Of a stretch of 37,595 bases of DNA, positions 22,784 through 30,452 are shown piece by piece. The notes below the pieces were generated by a model. The model did not search any database, was not told the DNA's origin, and was given only the letters and a program-made list of their open reading frames with translations. The position numbers and the translations under genes are program-made. Source of the stretch: Pseudomonadota bacterium (GTDB lineage Bacteria > Pseudomonadota > Alphaproteobacteria > Caulobacterales > Caulobacteraceae); the NCBI GenBank assembly GCA_023432855.1, contig JAEZEZ010000120.1, forward strand, positions 1-37,595, in the 5' to 3' direction. How positions within the stretch are numbered: position 1 is the first letter of the stretch; each line of letters opens with the position of its first letter.

Positions 22784-22798
22784 TTAACGCGCCCTTAG
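22784..22798 (+). promoter_or_regulatory. CtrA-box-like site before pseB
   Basis: TTAA, seven bases, then TTAG (TTAACGCGCCCTTAG) matches the Caulobacter CtrA consensus TTAA-N7-TTAA with one mismatch and lies 46 bases upstream of the pseB ATG. Flagellar genes in Caulobacterales are often under CtrA. A single near-match in a short region could arise by chance, although TTAA is rare in DNA this GC-rich. Confidence 0.35.
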
Positions 22799-22843
22799 GG
22801 GCCGCCCGCCACCATCGCTCATCCAGTCTGCCGACGTGGCCCC

Positions 22844-23908
22844 ATGTACGACGCGACACCCTCGTCCAGTTCCCGTGATTTCGCTCCGCGAGACCGTCGC
22901 CTGCTCGACGGCAAGTCGATCCTGGTAACCGGCGGCACCGGCTCGTTCGGCCGGCGCTTCGTCCATCGCGTACTGGAACGGTACGACCCCAAGCGGCTGA
23001 TCATCCTGTCGCGCGACGAGCTGAAGCAGTTCGAGATGCGTCAGGAGCTGCTGGAAGCCTTCCCGAAGGAAAAGTTCGACCGCCTGCGCTTCTTCCTGGG
23101 CGATGTGCGCGACCGTGACCGCCTAGAGCTGGCCTTCCGGGGCGTCGACATCGTCGTTCACGCCGCCGCGCTGAAACAGGTGCCGGCGGCCGAATACAAC
23201 CCGTCTGAGGCGATCCACACCAACGTCCTGGGCGCCGAGAACGTCGTGCGCGCGTGCCTGTACAACCGGGTGCAGAAGGTCGTGGCCCTGTCGACCGACA
23301 AGGCCTGCTGCCCCATCAACCTGTACGGCGCAACCAAGCTGGCGTCGGACAAGACTTTCGTGGCGGCCAACAACCTGTCCGGCGACATCGGCACGCGCTT
23401 CTCGGTCGTCCGCTACGGCAATGTCGCCGGCTCGCGCGGGAGCGTGGCGCCGTTCTTCAAGCGCATGCTCGAGAAGGGGGCGACCGAACTGCCCATCACC
23501 GACGAGCGCATGACCCGGTTCTGGATCACCCTCGATCAGGGGGTGAGCTTCGTTCTCTCCTGCCTCGAACTGATGCGTGGCGGCGAGGTGTTCGTGCCGA
23601 AGATCCCGGCGTCGACCGTCACCGACCTGGCGCGCGCCCTGGCGCCCAACACTCCGCAGAAGATCATCGGCATCCGTCCGGGCGAGAAACTGCACGAGGC
23701 GATGATCTCTGCCGACGACGCGCGGCTGACCGTGGATCTGGGCGACCGTTATGCGATCGAGCCGGACTTCGTCGAATACGCCCGGACCTCCTTCGTCGAG
23801 GATGGCCTCGGTGTGAAGGTGGCGGAGGACTTCGCCTATACCTCCGACACCGCCGAGCAGCTGGACGACGCCGGCATGCTGGCCCTCCTGGACGCCTGCC
23901 ATGCCTGA
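22844..23908 (+). CDS. pseB: PseB/FlmA, UDP-GlcNAc 4,6-dehydratase (5-inverting)
   Basis: First step of pseudaminic-acid synthesis: UDP-GlcNAc to UDP-2-acetamido-2,6-dideoxy-beta-L-arabino-hexos-4-ulose. This is a 354-residue extended SDR enzyme with the NADP-binding GGTGSFG at about residue 30, the block VVHAAALKQVPAAEYNP that is typical of PseB, and the YGATK catalytic motif (here in DKACCPINLYGATKL; family members usually have a different pair in place of Cys-Cys). About 20 polar residues precede the conserved start, so the true start could be slightly later. It is the first gene of a run to pseI: its last eight bases overlap pseC. The Caulobacter name is FlmA. Confidence 0.93.
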   Translation: MYDATPSSSSRDFAPRDRRLLDGKSILVTGGTGSFGRRFVHRVLERYDPKRLIILSRDELKQFEMRQELLEAFPKEKFDRLRFFLGDVRDRDRLELAFRGVDIVVHAAALKQVPAAEYNPSEAIHTNVLGAENVVRACLYNRVQKVVALSTDKACCPINLYGATKLASDKTFVAANNLSGDIGTRFSVVRYGNVAGSRGSVAPFFKRMLEKGATELPITDERMTRFWITLDQGVSFVLSCLELMRGGEVFVPKIPASTVTDLARALAPNTPQKIIGIRPGEKLHEAMISADDARLTVDLGDRYAIEPDFVEYARTSFVEDGLGVKVAEDFAYTSDTAEQLDDAGMLALLDACHA

Positions 23909-25079
23909 CGGCCGTCCCTTCCTGGCCTACGGCCGGCAGGACATTGACGAGAGCGACATCGCCGCGGTGGCCGAGGCGCTGCGAGGCGACTTCCTGACGA
24001 CCGGCCCCCTCGTCGACCGGTTCGAGCAGGCGTTCGCCGAGACCGTGGGGGCGCGCCACGCCGTCGCCTGTTCGAACGGCACCACGGCGCTCCACCTGGC
24101 GGTCGCCGCGCTGGGGGTCGGGCCGCGCGACGTCTGTATCGTGCCCTCCATCACCTTCGTCGCGACCGCAAACGTCTGCGCCATGCAGGGCGCCGACGTG
24201 GTCTTCGCCGACGTCGACCCCGCCACCGGCCTCATGTCCGAGGCGACCCTGGCCGAGGCGCTTGATCGCGCCGGCGGCCGGGCGCGGGCCATCCTGCCGG
24301 TTCACCTGTGCGGCAATGCGGTCGACATGGACGCCGTGCAGGCCGCGGCCAGCCGCTGCGGCGCAGCCGTGATCGAGGACGCCTGCCACGCGCTCGGCAC
24401 GGACACGCCCTGGGGCCGGACCGGCGACGCGGCGCGGTCGGACGCCGTGTGTTTCTCGTTCCACCCGGTGAAGACGCTCACGACCGGCGAAGGCGGCATG
24501 GTCACGACCGCCGACGCCCGGAGGGCCGAGCACATGCGCCGGTTACGCAGCCACGGGCTGGTTCGCGAGGGCTTCGACACCTCGCCGGGCCCCTGGTGGT
24601 ACGAGCAGACCGAGCTCGGGTTCAACTACCGGCTCCCGGATGTTCTCTGCGCGCTCGGCCTGTCACAGCTGAAGCGGCTGCCCGCCTTCGTGGCCCGCCG
24701 GCGGAGGCTGGCGGCGCGATACCGCGCGCTGCTGGCGCCGCTGGCGAGCCTGGTGCAGCCGATCGCCCCTGCCCCGGGGACCGATCCGGCCCTGCATCTG
24801 TTCGCCGTGCACGTCGACTTCAAGACGGCGGGCGTCACGCGTGCGGAGCTGATGGCGAGGCTGCGGGAGCACGGCGTCGGAAGCCAGGTGCATTACATTC
24901 CCGTCCATCGCCAGCCCTGGTGGCGCGAACGCTCGCCCTCTCCGCGCCTGCCCGGCGCCGACGCCTGGTACGCGTCCACCCTAAGCCTGCCGCTCTATCC
25001 CGCCATGGCCGACGACGATCCGGCGCGGGTGGTGGAGGCGCTCACCGCGGCTCTGGGCGCGGAGGCGCTTGCGGCATGA
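23901..25079 (+). CDS. pseC: PseC/FlmB, UDP-4-keto-6-deoxy-sugar aminotransferase
   Basis: PLP-dependent DegT/DnrJ/EryC1-type transaminase that converts the PseB product to UDP-4-amino-4,6-dideoxy-N-acetyl-beta-L-altrosamine, with glutamate as likely amino donor. The 392-residue protein has ACSNGTTALHLAVAALGV, IEDACHALGT and the PLP lysine K191 in FHPVKTLTTGEGG. The C-terminal domain includes VGSQVHYIPVHRQPWW, a PseC-like block. It overlaps pseB by eight bases and the formyltransferase start by four (ATGA, 25076-25079). It provides the free 4-amino group on which the next enzyme is expected to act. Confidence 0.94.
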   Translation: MPDGRPFLAYGRQDIDESDIAAVAEALRGDFLTTGPLVDRFEQAFAETVGARHAVACSNGTTALHLAVAALGVGPRDVCIVPSITFVATANVCAMQGADVVFADVDPATGLMSEATLAEALDRAGGRARAILPVHLCGNAVDMDAVQAAASRCGAAVIEDACHALGTDTPWGRTGDAARSDAVCFSFHPVKTLTTGEGGMVTTADARRAEHMRRLRSHGLVREGFDTSPGPWWYEQTELGFNYRLPDVLCALGLSQLKRLPAFVARRRRLAARYRALLAPLASLVQPIAPAPGTDPALHLFAVHVDFKTAGVTRAELMARLREHGVGSQVHYIPVHRQPWWRERSPSPRLPGADAWYASTLSLPLYPAMADDDPARVVEALTAALGAEALAA

Positions 25080-25762
25080 CCGGCTGGTGGGCGAGGCCGC
25101 GTACGGTGACCGTCGTGGTCGACACGCCCGGGTGGTTCGATCCGTTCGCCGCGAAGCTGGCGGAGGCCCTTGCCGCGGCCGGCGACCGGGCGACGCTCGT
25201 GCGCGATCATGCCGACGTGCCCGAGGGCGCTGTCGCCTTCTACCTCTCGTGCATGAAGATCACGCCCGCCGCGGTCCTTGGCCGTAACCGACTGAACGTC
25301 GTGGTCCACGCCAGCGACCTGCCCCACGGCCGCGGGTTCTCTCCACTGGTGTGGCAGGTGCTGGAAGGTCGCAACCGCATACCCCTGTGCATGATCGAGG
25401 CGGCGGATCCGGTGGACTCGGGCGCCGTTCTCATGCGCGACGAACTGCTCTTCGAAGGCCATGAGCTGAACGACGAGATGCGGGACCGGATGGGCCACGC
25501 CATCGTCGCCATGTGCCTGCGCATGATGGCGGCTGGCGAACCGCCGACCGGCGTCCCGCAGGAGGGTGAGCCGAGCTGGTTCCGGCGCCGCCGGCCCGAC
25601 GATAGCCGGCTCGACCCGGAACGGTCCCTGGCCGAACAGTTCGACCTGCTGCGGGTGGTCGACAACGACCGTTACCCCGCCTTCTTCGATCACCGGGGCC
25701 ACCGCTATGTGCTGAGGATTGAAAAGGCGGCCGCGTCCAAAGCCTCGGAGGCCGCCGCATGA
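25076..25762 (+). CDS. Methionyl-tRNA-formyltransferase-like sugar N-formyltransferase, in the place of PseH
   Basis: This 228-residue protein belongs to the formyltransferase fold (Fmt, ArnA, sugar N-formyltransferases), which moves a formyl group from N10-formyltetrahydrofolate to an amine. The central block is VVHASDLPHGRGFSP, with H78 matching the catalytic His and D114 in DPVDSGAVL matching the catalytic Asp, 36 residues apart as in E. coli Fmt (H108, D144). The catalytic Asn two residues before His is Val here (V76). It is too short for true Fmt (about 310). The gene is locked between pseC and pseI by ATGA overlaps at both ends, where PseH would be needed, so the predicted reaction is formylation of the 4-amino group of the PseC product. 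This is inference from context. Confidence 0.8.
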   Translation: MTGWWARPRTVTVVVDTPGWFDPFAAKLAEALAAAGDRATLVRDHADVPEGAVAFYLSCMKITPAAVLGRNRLNVVVHASDLPHGRGFSPLVWQVLEGRNRIPLCMIEAADPVDSGAVLMRDELLFEGHELNDEMRDRMGHAIVAMCLRMMAAGEPPTGVPQEGEPSWFRRRRPDDSRLDPERSLAEQFDLLRVVDNDRYPAFFDHRGHRYVLRIEKAAASKASEAAA

Positions 25763-26808
25763 CGCCCGAAGTCGTGATCGCCGGGCGCCGGATCGGCGTT
25801 CAGCACCCGCCGTACGTGATCTGCGAGCTGTCGGGCAATCACAACGGCTCCCTCGAGCGCGCCCTGGCCATGGTCGACGCCGCCGCCGCCACGGGCGCCG
25901 GCGCCATCAAGCTCCAGACCTACACCCCGGACACCCTGACCATTGCGTCGGAACGGCCGGATTTCCGGATTTCGGGCGGGCCATGGGATGGCCGCACCCT
26001 TCACGACCTCTACGGCGAGGCGCATACGCCCTACGAATGGCACGGGCCCCTCTTCGCCAGGGCTCGCGAGCTTGGCGTGACCATCTTCTCGACCCCGTTC
26101 GACGAGTCGGCCCTGGAGCTTCTCGAGCGGCTCGAGGCGCCCGCCTACAAGATCGCTTCCTTCGAGGCCGTGGACCTGGGGCTGATCGCCCAGACGGCCC
26201 GGCTGGGGAAGCCGATGATCATCTCCACCGGCCTGGCCAGCCTCGAAGAGATCGGCGACGCCGTCGAGACGGCCCGGTCCAACGGCTGCGCCGAACTGAT
26301 CCTGCTGCACTGCATCAGCGCCTATCCGGCTCCGGTGGAGGACGCCAATGTCCGGACCGTGCCGCATCTGGGCGAGGCATTCGGCTGCGTGGCGGGGCTG
26401 TCGGATCATACCCTGGGCTCGGCGGCCTCGGTGGCCTCCATCGCCCTCGGCGGCGCCGTGATCGAGAAGCACTTCACCCTGTCGCGGGACGACGGCGGTC
26501 CCGACGCCGCCTTCAGTCTGGAGCCGGCCGAATTCGCCGCCCTCGTGCGGGACTGCCGGGACGCCTGGTCCGCGCTCGGCCGGGTCCACTACGATCTGAA
26601 GGGATCTGAGCGCGGCAGCGCCGTTTTCCGTCGCTCCCTGTACGTCGTTCGCGACGTGGCGGCGGGGCAGGCGCTCGGACCGGAGCACGTCCGATCGATC
26701 CGCCCCGGTTTCGGCCTTCCGCCCAAGGAGATGGCGGCGGTCATCGGAAGGCCGGCGGCCAGGGACCTGCAGAGGGGGGAGGCCCTTTCGTGGGACATGA
26801 TCGCATGA
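25759..26808 (+). CDS. pseI: PseI/NeuB-family pseudaminic acid synthase
   Basis: Condenses the free 6-deoxy-altrose derivative with phosphoenolpyruvate to give the nine-carbon nonulosonic acid. The 349-residue protein has the NeuB TIM-barrel domain: VICELSGNHNGSLERAL, GAIKLQTYTPDTLT, FSTPFDESALELLE, KIASFEAVDL, LSDHTLG and IEKHFTLSR. A C-terminal SAF/antifreeze-like domain follows (RRSLYVVRDVAAGQ, then GFGLPPKEM). FEAVDL and GGPDAAFSLEP fit PseI better than sialic-acid or legionaminic-acid synthases. It overlaps the formyltransferase stop by four bases and is followed after 19 bases by the nucleotidyltransferase. Confidence 0.93.
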   Translation: MTPEVVIAGRRIGVQHPPYVICELSGNHNGSLERALAMVDAAAATGAGAIKLQTYTPDTLTIASERPDFRISGGPWDGRTLHDLYGEAHTPYEWHGPLFARARELGVTIFSTPFDESALELLERLEAPAYKIASFEAVDLGLIAQTARLGKPMIISTGLASLEEIGDAVETARSNGCAELILLHCISAYPAPVEDANVRTVPHLGEAFGCVAGLSDHTLGSAASVASIALGGAVIEKHFTLSRDDGGPDAAFSLEPAEFAALVRDCRDAWSALGRVHYDLKGSERGSAVFRRSLYVVRDVAAGQALGPEHVRSIRPGFGLPPKEMAAVIGRPAARDLQRGEALSWDMIA

Positions 26809-26827
26809 GCCGACCGGAGCCGCGCAG

Positions 26828-27517
26828 ATGATCCTGGCCATCCTTCAGGCCCGCATGAGTTCGAGCCGGCTGCCGGGCAAGGTGATGAAACCGATCCTCG
26901 GCATGCCGATGATCGGCCGCCAGCTCGAGCGGCTGGCACGCTGCGCGACGCTCGAACGGACCGTGGTCGCCACCAGCCTCGACGAGAGCGACGACGGGCT
27001 CGCCGAATACGTCGAGCGTCTGGGTGTCCGCGTTTTCCGCGGTTCGCTTCATGATGTCCTGGGGCGTTTCCAGGGCGCGGCCATCGCCCACGGCCCGGCC
27101 GCCCACGTGGTGCGTCTGACGGCCGACTGCCCCCTGGCGGACCCCGCGGTTATCGACGCGTGCGTGCGCATGCATCTGGAGGCGGGGGCCGACTACACGT
27201 CCAACACGGTGGAGCGCACCTTCCCCGTGGGCCTGGACGTCGAGGTCATGACGGCCGAGGCGCTCAGGCTCATGCAGGCCGAAGCCAGAGACCCGTACGA
27301 GCGCGAACACGTTACGCCCTATCTGTACCGCCACCCGGAGCGTTTCCGGATCGCCCAGCTCAAGCAGGCGAAGGATCTCTCCGCTCGCCGCTGGACGGTG
27401 GACACCCCTCAGGACTTCGAGTTCGCGAGCCGGGTCTACTACATGCTCTACCCGACGAAGCCCGCCTTCACCCAGGCGGACATCCTCAAGCTTCCCCCGG
27501 TGCGCCTCGCGGCCTAG
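26828..27517 (+). CDS. SpsF-type nucleotidyltransferase (FlmC-like), probable CMP-nonulosonate activation
   Basis: The 229-residue protein has the cytidylyltransferase N-terminal motif LAILQARMSSSRLPGK and the blocks VVRLTADCPLADPAVID and YEREHVTPYLYRHPERF. These are features of the SpsF/COG1861 family rather than of canonical PseF (COG1083, NeuA-like). Both groups transfer nucleotides to acidic sugars; with all other pathway enzymes present, making CMP-pseudaminate from CTP is the likely job, completing activation for transfer to flagellin or polysaccharide. From memory, Caulobacter FlmC is of this kind. It ends at CTAG (27514-27517), which is also the stop of the convergent PseG gene. Confidence 0.85.
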   Translation: MILAILQARMSSSRLPGKVMKPILGMPMIGRQLERLARCATLERTVVATSLDESDDGLAEYVERLGVRVFRGSLHDVLGRFQGAAIAHGPAAHVVRLTADCPLADPAVIDACVRMHLEAGADYTSNTVERTFPVGLDVEVMTAEALRLMQAEARDPYEREHVTPYLYRHPERFRIAQLKQAKDLSARRWTVDTPQDFEFASRVYYMLYPTKPAFTQADILKLPPVRLAA

Positions 27518-28524
27518 CTGGCGCCTGCCATCACCGCCAGGAACTCACGCGCCGCGCGTTCTGCGCCCTGCCCATCGCAGAGCGCAGAGGCCTGCCGGGC
27601 CATCCGCTTGCGGCGTTCCGGAGACCGCACGAGGCCCGTGAAGCTGCGATCGAGCGCGGCCTCGAAGTCGGAGGTGCGCGCGTCCACGCATTCGGCTGCG
27701 CCAGCGTGCGCCACGGCGCGGGCGCCCGGCTGCTGGTTCCCGGCCAGCACGACCACCACGGCCGGCAGGCCGAGTACACAGCGCTCCCACGTCGTGGACC
27801 CGCCGGCGCCCACCGCCAGATCGGCCTCCGCGCAGAGCGCGGCCATGGCTTCGGCGCCCAGGGATTCGTGCAGGCGAACGCGTGGTTCGCGCCTGGACAG
27901 CCGCTTCAGCGCCTCCAGGCTGGGGGCGGCCGGCCCGACCACCACGTCCAGGGTTGCGTCGGTGCGGGGCAGCAGGCGCTGGACGATCCGGCCGGTTATT
28001 CCGCCGACGTCGGTCAGTCCCATCGACACCAGCACCCTGCCCACCTCGCCCCCAGCCTCGCGCCGCGCCAGCGCCGACTGGCGCGCGGCGGCGAAGGGCG
28101 GTCGCACGAGCGCCCACCGCGGCCCCAGCAGCAGGCGCGCGCGGGGAGCCAGACCCTCGTAGTCGGCGGCGGTACGCTCCGGTCCGGCGTCGAGCAGCAC
28201 CTCCACCGCCATGGGCCGATCCGCCAGGTCGTCGATAGCCATGGCCGGACGGTCACGGCGGAACCTGCGGTGATCGGCCGCGCCCAGGCCGAAGTGGTCG
28301 AAAACAATGGCGTCGAACGCCCCGACGGCCTGGGGATCCCCATCCTCGCGGCGCACGTCAGGCGCGAAACGGTCAAGCACTTCCGACACGAAGGGCGTGG
28401 CCGCGAACGCCACCTGCGCGCCTTGCACTTCAAGGGCTCGCGCCAGGGTGAGGCTGCGCATGACATGACCGCCCCCGATCTCGGGGCCCCCGTCAGCGAC
28501 GAACAGAATGATTGGTCCTACCAC
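27514..28524 (-). CDS. pseG: PseG, UDP-sugar hydrolase of the pseudaminic acid pathway
   Basis: PseG removes UDP from UDP-2,4-diacetamido-2,4,6-trideoxy-beta-L-altropyranose, leaving the free sugar for PseI. It is a GT-B-fold hydrolase of 336 residues: FVADGGPEIGGGHVMRSLTLA at the N-terminus (GGGHVMR is the signature with the catalytic His), IDDLADRPM, and the UDP-binding block AVGAGGSTTWERCVLGLP. GTG 28524 is the start; the family normally begins within a few residues of this point. It is on the opposite strand to the rest and needs its own promoter. If the formyltransferase call is right, its substrate would carry a formyl in place of the 4-N-acetyl group. Confidence 0.92.
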   Translation of the reverse strand: MVGPIILFVADGGPEIGGGHVMRSLTLARALEVQGAQVAFAATPFVSEVLDRFAPDVRREDGDPQAVGAFDAIVFDHFGLGAADHRRFRRDRPAMAIDDLADRPMAVEVLLDAGPERTAADYEGLAPRARLLLGPRWALVRPPFAAARQSALARREAGGEVGRVLVSMGLTDVGGITGRIVQRLLPRTDATLDVVVGPAAPSLEALKRLSRREPRVRLHESLGAEAMAALCAEADLAVGAGGSTTWERCVLGLPAVVVVLAGNQQPGARAVAHAGAAECVDARTSDFEAALDRSFTGLVRSPERRKRMARQASALCDGQGAERAAREFLAVMAGAS

Positions 28525-28590
28525 GCCCGGGTCTTAGCGCTCCGCAACGAGCGAGGCCATTGGCGCATTGTCGTATCGACGTTTGGCCTG

Positions 28591-28599
28591 TGCTAAACT
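28591..28599 (+). promoter_or_regulatory. Candidate extended -10 promoter for the type I secretion genes
   Basis: TGCTAAACT fits an extended -10 (TGn plus TAAACT), with no convincing -35 at 17 bases; a TTGTCG lies 20 bases upstream. It lies in the 156-base gap between the divergent pseG and secretion genes, just before the hairpins at 28610-28665. Confidence 0.3.
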
Positions 28600-28628
28600 A
28601 GAAAGCGAATGTTCCTCGGGGGGAACGG

Positions 28629-28650
28629 GCGGCCGTTCGGGCCGCTTTTT
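28629..28650 (+). terminator. Terminator-like hairpin in the leader of the type I secretion operon
   Basis: GCGGCC (28629-28634) pairs with GGCCGC (28640-28645) around a five-base loop and is followed directly by five T. It is flanked by smaller hairpins GTTCC/GGAAC (28611-28626 region) and GGGCG/CGCCC (28655-28667 region). No plus-strand gene ends upstream within 1 kb, so it is more likely an attenuator for the following genes than a leftover terminator. Confidence 0.55.
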
Positions 28651-28680
28651 AATTGGGCGCTGCGCCCCATCTGGACGACG

Positions 28681-30441
28681 ATGGCTTTCAAGCTCGGCGA
28701 TCTGTCTGCGGTTCCTGAGCCCTTGCGGAGCGCCCTGCGCGCGTGCCGCCGCCACTTCGTGTGGGCGTTCGTCTTCAGCGCCGGCGTCAACATCCTCTAT
28801 CTCGCGCCCACCCTGTACATGCTGCAGGTCTACGATCGCGTGATGGCCACCGGCGGGGTCATGACCCTGCTTTTCATCACCGTCGTGGTGCTGTTCGCCC
28901 TGGGAACTCTCGCCGGCCTGGACGCCATGCGCTCGCGCCTGCTGGTACGGGCGGGGCTTCGGCTCGACCGGCTTCTGTCCGGCGAGGTGCTCAGCCGCCT
29001 GATCGCGCGGGTGAAGCCCGGCCCCGGCGCGCCGCGCGTGGGCCAGGCCATGCGCGAGTTCGACAACTTTCGCGCGACGCTTTCCGGCGCCGGGACCCTG
29101 TCGCTGTTCGACGCCCCCTGGACGCCCGTCTACCTGCTGTTCTGCTTCATCCTGCACCCGATCCTGGGCCTGATCACCCTGTTCGGCGGGATCACCCTTC
29201 TGGTGCTGGCCTACTTCAACGAGAAGTCGGTCAAGCCGAAGCTCCAGAAGGCCGGTGAGGCCGCCGCGGCCGCCTATATCGCTCAGGAAACCGCAGCCAA
29301 CTCGGCCGAGGTGGTCAAGGCGCTCGGCATGCGCAACGCGCTGGTGGCGCGTCAACTGACGGATCGCCACCAGGCGACCGACATGCAGGCGCAGGCCGCC
29401 TTCGCCGGCGGCCGGTACTCGGGAGCCATCAAGTTCCTTCGCCTGGCGCTGCAGTCCCTGGCGTTGGGCGTCGGCGCCTGGCTGGCCATCGAGCGCCAGG
29501 TCTCGGCAGGCGCCGTCATCGCCGCCTCAATCCTGCTGAGCCGGGCGCTTCAGCCGCTGGAGCAGCTGGTCGGCGCCTGGTCCGGCGTCATCCAGGGCCG
29601 CCAGGCCTTCCAGACCCTGTCGGAGCTGTTCGAACAGTACCCGCCCGAACAGCCCCGGACCCAGCTTCCCCCGCCCAAGGGGCTCGTGCAGGTCGAGCAG
29701 GTGAGCGTCCGGGCGCCCGGTTCCGACGCCCTGCTCCTGAAGGGCATCTCCTTCGCCATCGAGCCGGGCGAGGTCGTGGGCCTCATCGGTCCGTCCGGCG
29801 CCGGCAAGACGACGCTGGCCAGGGTGGTGTCGGGCGCGATCGCTCCTGACTATGGCGCAGTGCGCCTGGACGGCGCCGACCTGAAGGACTGGGAGCCGGA
29901 CCGGCTGGCGAAACACGTAGGATACCTTCCCCAGGACTCGATCCTCTTCGCCGGTACGATCCGGGACAACATCTCCCGCTTCGAGGCCTTCTCGGGCGGG
30001 GCGGCCGAGGACATCGATGCGCGCGTGGTGGCCGCCGCCCAGGCCGCCGGCGCCCACGACATGATCCTGCGGCTGCCCAAGGGCTATGACAGCACGCTCG
30101 GCATCGGCGGCCGCGGCCTGTCCTCGGGCCAGGCCCAGCGCATCGCCTTCGCGCGGGCGATCTATGGCGAGCCGGCGATGATCGTTCTGGACGAGCCCAA
30201 CGCCCACCTCGACGCCGAAGGCGAGGGCGCGCTGATCCGCACGCTCATGACCCTCAAGAAGCGCGGCGCAGCCGTCCTGCTCGTGGCTCACCGCACGGGG
30301 GTGCTGAACGCGGCGGACAAGCTGGTCGTCCTGCGCGAGGGAATGCTCGAGATGTTCGGGCCCCGTGACGAGGTCGCGGCCCGGCTGCAGGCCGCCGACA
30401 AGGGGTCGCGCCCGCGCCCAACTGTGGTCTCAGCAAGCTGA
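28681..30441 (+). CDS. Type I secretion ABC transporter (PrtD/RsaD-like)
   Basis: Inner-membrane ATPase of a type I secretion system that exports a protein in one step through an adaptor and a TolC-like channel. From ATG 28681 it is 586 residues. An exporter membrane domain with paired helices begins at residue 20 (VFSAGVNILYLAPTLYMLQVYDRV, shortened: LYMLQVYDRV). The nucleotide-binding domain has Walker A GPSGAGKTT from residue 370, the signature GGRGLSSGQAQR, Walker B MIVLDEPNAHLD and the switch His in VAHRTG. There is no N-terminal C39 peptidase domain, as in PrtD. An in-frame ATG at 28609 would place the hairpin inside the coding region, so the later start is favoured. Confidence 0.92.
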   Translation: MAFKLGDLSAVPEPLRSALRACRRHFVWAFVFSAGVNILYLAPTLYMLQVYDRVMATGGVMTLLFITVVVLFALGTLAGLDAMRSRLLVRAGLRLDRLLSGEVLSRLIARVKPGPGAPRVGQAMREFDNFRATLSGAGTLSLFDAPWTPVYLLFCFILHPILGLITLFGGITLLVLAYFNEKSVKPKLQKAGEAAAAAYIAQETAANSAEVVKALGMRNALVARQLTDRHQATDMQAQAAFAGGRYSGAIKFLRLALQSLALGVGAWLAIERQVSAGAVIAASILLSRALQPLEQLVGAWSGVIQGRQAFQTLSELFEQYPPEQPRTQLPPPKGLVQVEQVSVRAPGSDALLLKGISFAIEPGEVVGLIGPSGAGKTTLARVVSGAIAPDYGAVRLDGADLKDWEPDRLAKHVGYLPQDSILFAGTIRDNISRFEAFSGGAAEDIDARVVAAAQAAGAHDMILRLPKGYDSTLGIGGRGLSSGQAQRIAFARAIYGEPAMIVLDEPNAHLDAEGEGALIRTLMTLKKRGAAVLLVAHRTGVLNAADKLVVLREGMLEMFGPRDEVAARLQAADKGSRPRPTVVSAS

Positions 30442-30452
30442 GACGATAAGCC

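Noticed and set aside
28609..28680. Earlier ATG for the type I secretion ABC gene
   Set aside because: It would translate through the terminator-like hairpin and add residues not typical of PrtD-type proteins.
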